DNA of 7,415 bases, taken from an uncultured Prevotella sp. GTDB lineage: Bacteria; Bacteroidota; Bacteroidia; Bacteroidales; Bacteroidaceae. The number at the start of each line of letters is the position of its first letter. Position 1 is the stretch's first letter. The stretch covers positions 1 to 7,415 of the forward strand of contig CALZNR010000058.1 in NCBI GenBank assembly GCA_945827565.1. The letters are read 5' to 3'. Below, in pieces: positions 6,912-7,415 of this stretch. A model generated the notes under the pieces. It worked only from the letters and a program-made list of their open reading frames with translations. It did no database searches and was not told the origin of the DNA. The translations under genes and the position numbers were made by a program.

Positions 6912-7369
6912 CTCTGCCGGGTTTAAGTTGTTGTGCATCGGGCCAGCACAGCACGGCATTGGTCAGTGTGGCTGCCAGATTGCTTCCGCCCTTGCGCCCC
7001 TCGATGATTATCTTCGGAATTTGGACAAAGGGCTTGATCATGTGCTTGCTCTCGCATACGTGCACAAAGCCTACGGGGGCGGCAATCACTCCACAGGGAT
7101 GTGCCTTGCCTCGCTTGATGAGTGAGCAGAGTTCCATCAGTGCAGTGGGGGCGTTGCCGAATACGAAGAGGGCATCGGGATGCTCCTCTACCGCCCTGCG
7201 TATGCCTGCCTGACTGCGGGTGATTCCCTGCTGCTTGGCTTCTTCGGCAATGCCAGTCTCGTTAAGATAGCATTTCACCTCTATCCCCAACCGTTGCAGT
7301 GCACCTTTGCGTATGCCCGAGGCTGCCATGGTGACATCTGTGATGATGGTTCTCACCGTTCCTTCACTC
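6904..7369 (-). CDS. cbiC: Cobalt-precorrin-8 methylmutase CbiC/CobH, lacking N-terminus (cut by adapter)
   Basis: CbiC moves the ring C methyl group from C11 to C12, converting cobalt-precorrin-8 to cobyrinate, the last step in forming the corrin ring. The fragment encodes 154 genuine residues. They include ITDVTMAASGI (9-19), FVFGNAPTAL (68-77), APVGFVHVCESK (97-108) and GRKGGSNLAATLTNA (124-138), all characteristic of the family. Full-length members are about 205-215 residues, so some 50-60 are missing, including the region with the conserved histidine implicated in catalysis. The frame continues into the adapter to an apparent ATG at 7386, giving MCIRDR, but those codons are adapter-derived and are not a start. 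The gene ends in TAA overlapping the cbiET start. Because it is truncated, an N-terminal fusion partner cannot be excluded. Confidence 0.94.
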
Positions 7370-7415
7370 CTGTCTCTTATACACATCTGACGCTGCCGAC
7401 GATATGCAGTGTGTA
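7370..7415 (-). other. Illumina Nextera i5-side adapter (non-genomic contamination)
   Basis: The sequence from 7370 is the reverse complement of the i5-side Nextera adapter. It holds the mosaic end CTGTCTCTTATACACATCT (7370-7388), the read-1 linker GACGCTGCCGACGA (7389-7402), an 8-base index TATGCAGT (7403-7410) and the start of the P5 tail GTGTA (7411-7415). The index is the reverse complement of ACTGCATA, which I recall as Nextera i5 index S506/N506. No mismatch to the linker is seen. Genomic sequence ends at 7369. Read on the minus strand, the mosaic end supplies the false protein start MCIRD(R) ahead of the truncated cbiC. Confidence 0.97.

Noticed and set aside
53..7369. Cobalamin riboswitch or terminator
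   Set aside because: The genomic insert is essentially all coding. The operon leader, where a cobalamin riboswitch would be expected, lies beyond the right end, and no hairpin followed by a T-run falls outside a gene.
3952..7369. Aerobic (CobG/CobN-dependent) pathway
   Set aside because: CbiG, CbiD and a CbiJ-type reductase point to the cobalt-early anaerobic route. No CobG, CobF or CobNST sequence is present in the window.
53..7369. A previously undescribed system hidden in the window
   Set aside because: Every frame with good coding character maps to a known corrin biosynthesis enzyme and the genes abut or overlap. No unassigned space remains for an unknown gene.
34..7388. 19-base inverted repeats at both ends (34-52 and 7370-7388), resembling Tn5 transposon ends around the cobalamin genes
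   Set aside because: They are the Tn5 mosaic ends of Nextera library adapters, followed outward by linker, index and P7/P5 tails. No transposase gene is present. They are not a natural mobile element.

Overview
The window is a stretch of Bacteroidota-type DNA, probably Bacteroidales and possibly Prevotellaceae. It carries the middle and late part of an anaerobic (cobalt-early) cobalamin (vitamin B12) biosynthesis operon. Every gene is on the minus strand, so transcription runs from right to left. The taxonomic guess is inference. It rests on the gene order, the CbiG-CbiF and CbiJ-CbiD fusions, the lack of Shine-Dalgarno sequences, and local motifs such as GTGSDVGKS in CbiP and DIGFCTGS in CbiT. 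No marker gene is present.

Neither end of the window is genomic. Positions 1-52 are an Illumina Nextera i7-side adapter and positions 7370-7415 are the i5-side Nextera adapter, each with a readable index. Genuine DNA is therefore about 53-7369 (7317 bases). The two outermost genes, cbiC on the right and cbiP on the left, are cut by the library or assembly and not by biology. Any protein call that reads into the ends carries artefact residues: MCIRDR at the N-terminus of Cbi[12 protein letters not shown] at the C-terminus of CbiP, and MYKRQ on the opposite strand.

In transcription order the layout is: cbiC (3' part), cbiET fusion, cbiG-cbiF fusion, cbiJ-cbiD fusion, cbiA, a PduO-type cob(I)alamin adenosyltransferase gene, and cbiP (5' part). 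The genes are packed without gaps. cbiC and cbiET overlap by 8 bases, the next four junctions are ATGA stop/start overlaps of 4 bases, and the only non-coding genomic DNA is the 20 bases before cbiP. No stretch over 300 bases lacks a gene. No promoter, riboswitch or terminator is visible; the operon's 5' end lies off the right side.

Together the genes run from cobalt-precorrin-4 to adenosylcobyric acid: CbiF (C11 methylation), CbiG (ring A lactone opening), CbiD (C1 methylation), CbiJ (reduction), CbiE/CbiT (C5 and C15 methylation, C12 acetate decarboxylation), CbiC (methyl migration to cobyrinate), CbiA (a,c-amidation), the adenosyltransferase, then CbiP (four further amidations). Earlier steps (chelatase, CbiL, CbiH) and nucleotide loop assembly (CbiB, CobU, CobT, CobS) are not in the window. 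I see no novel defence or mobile system here. The points of most interest are the adapter artefacts, the corrected starts, the fusion architecture and a few unusual motifs.
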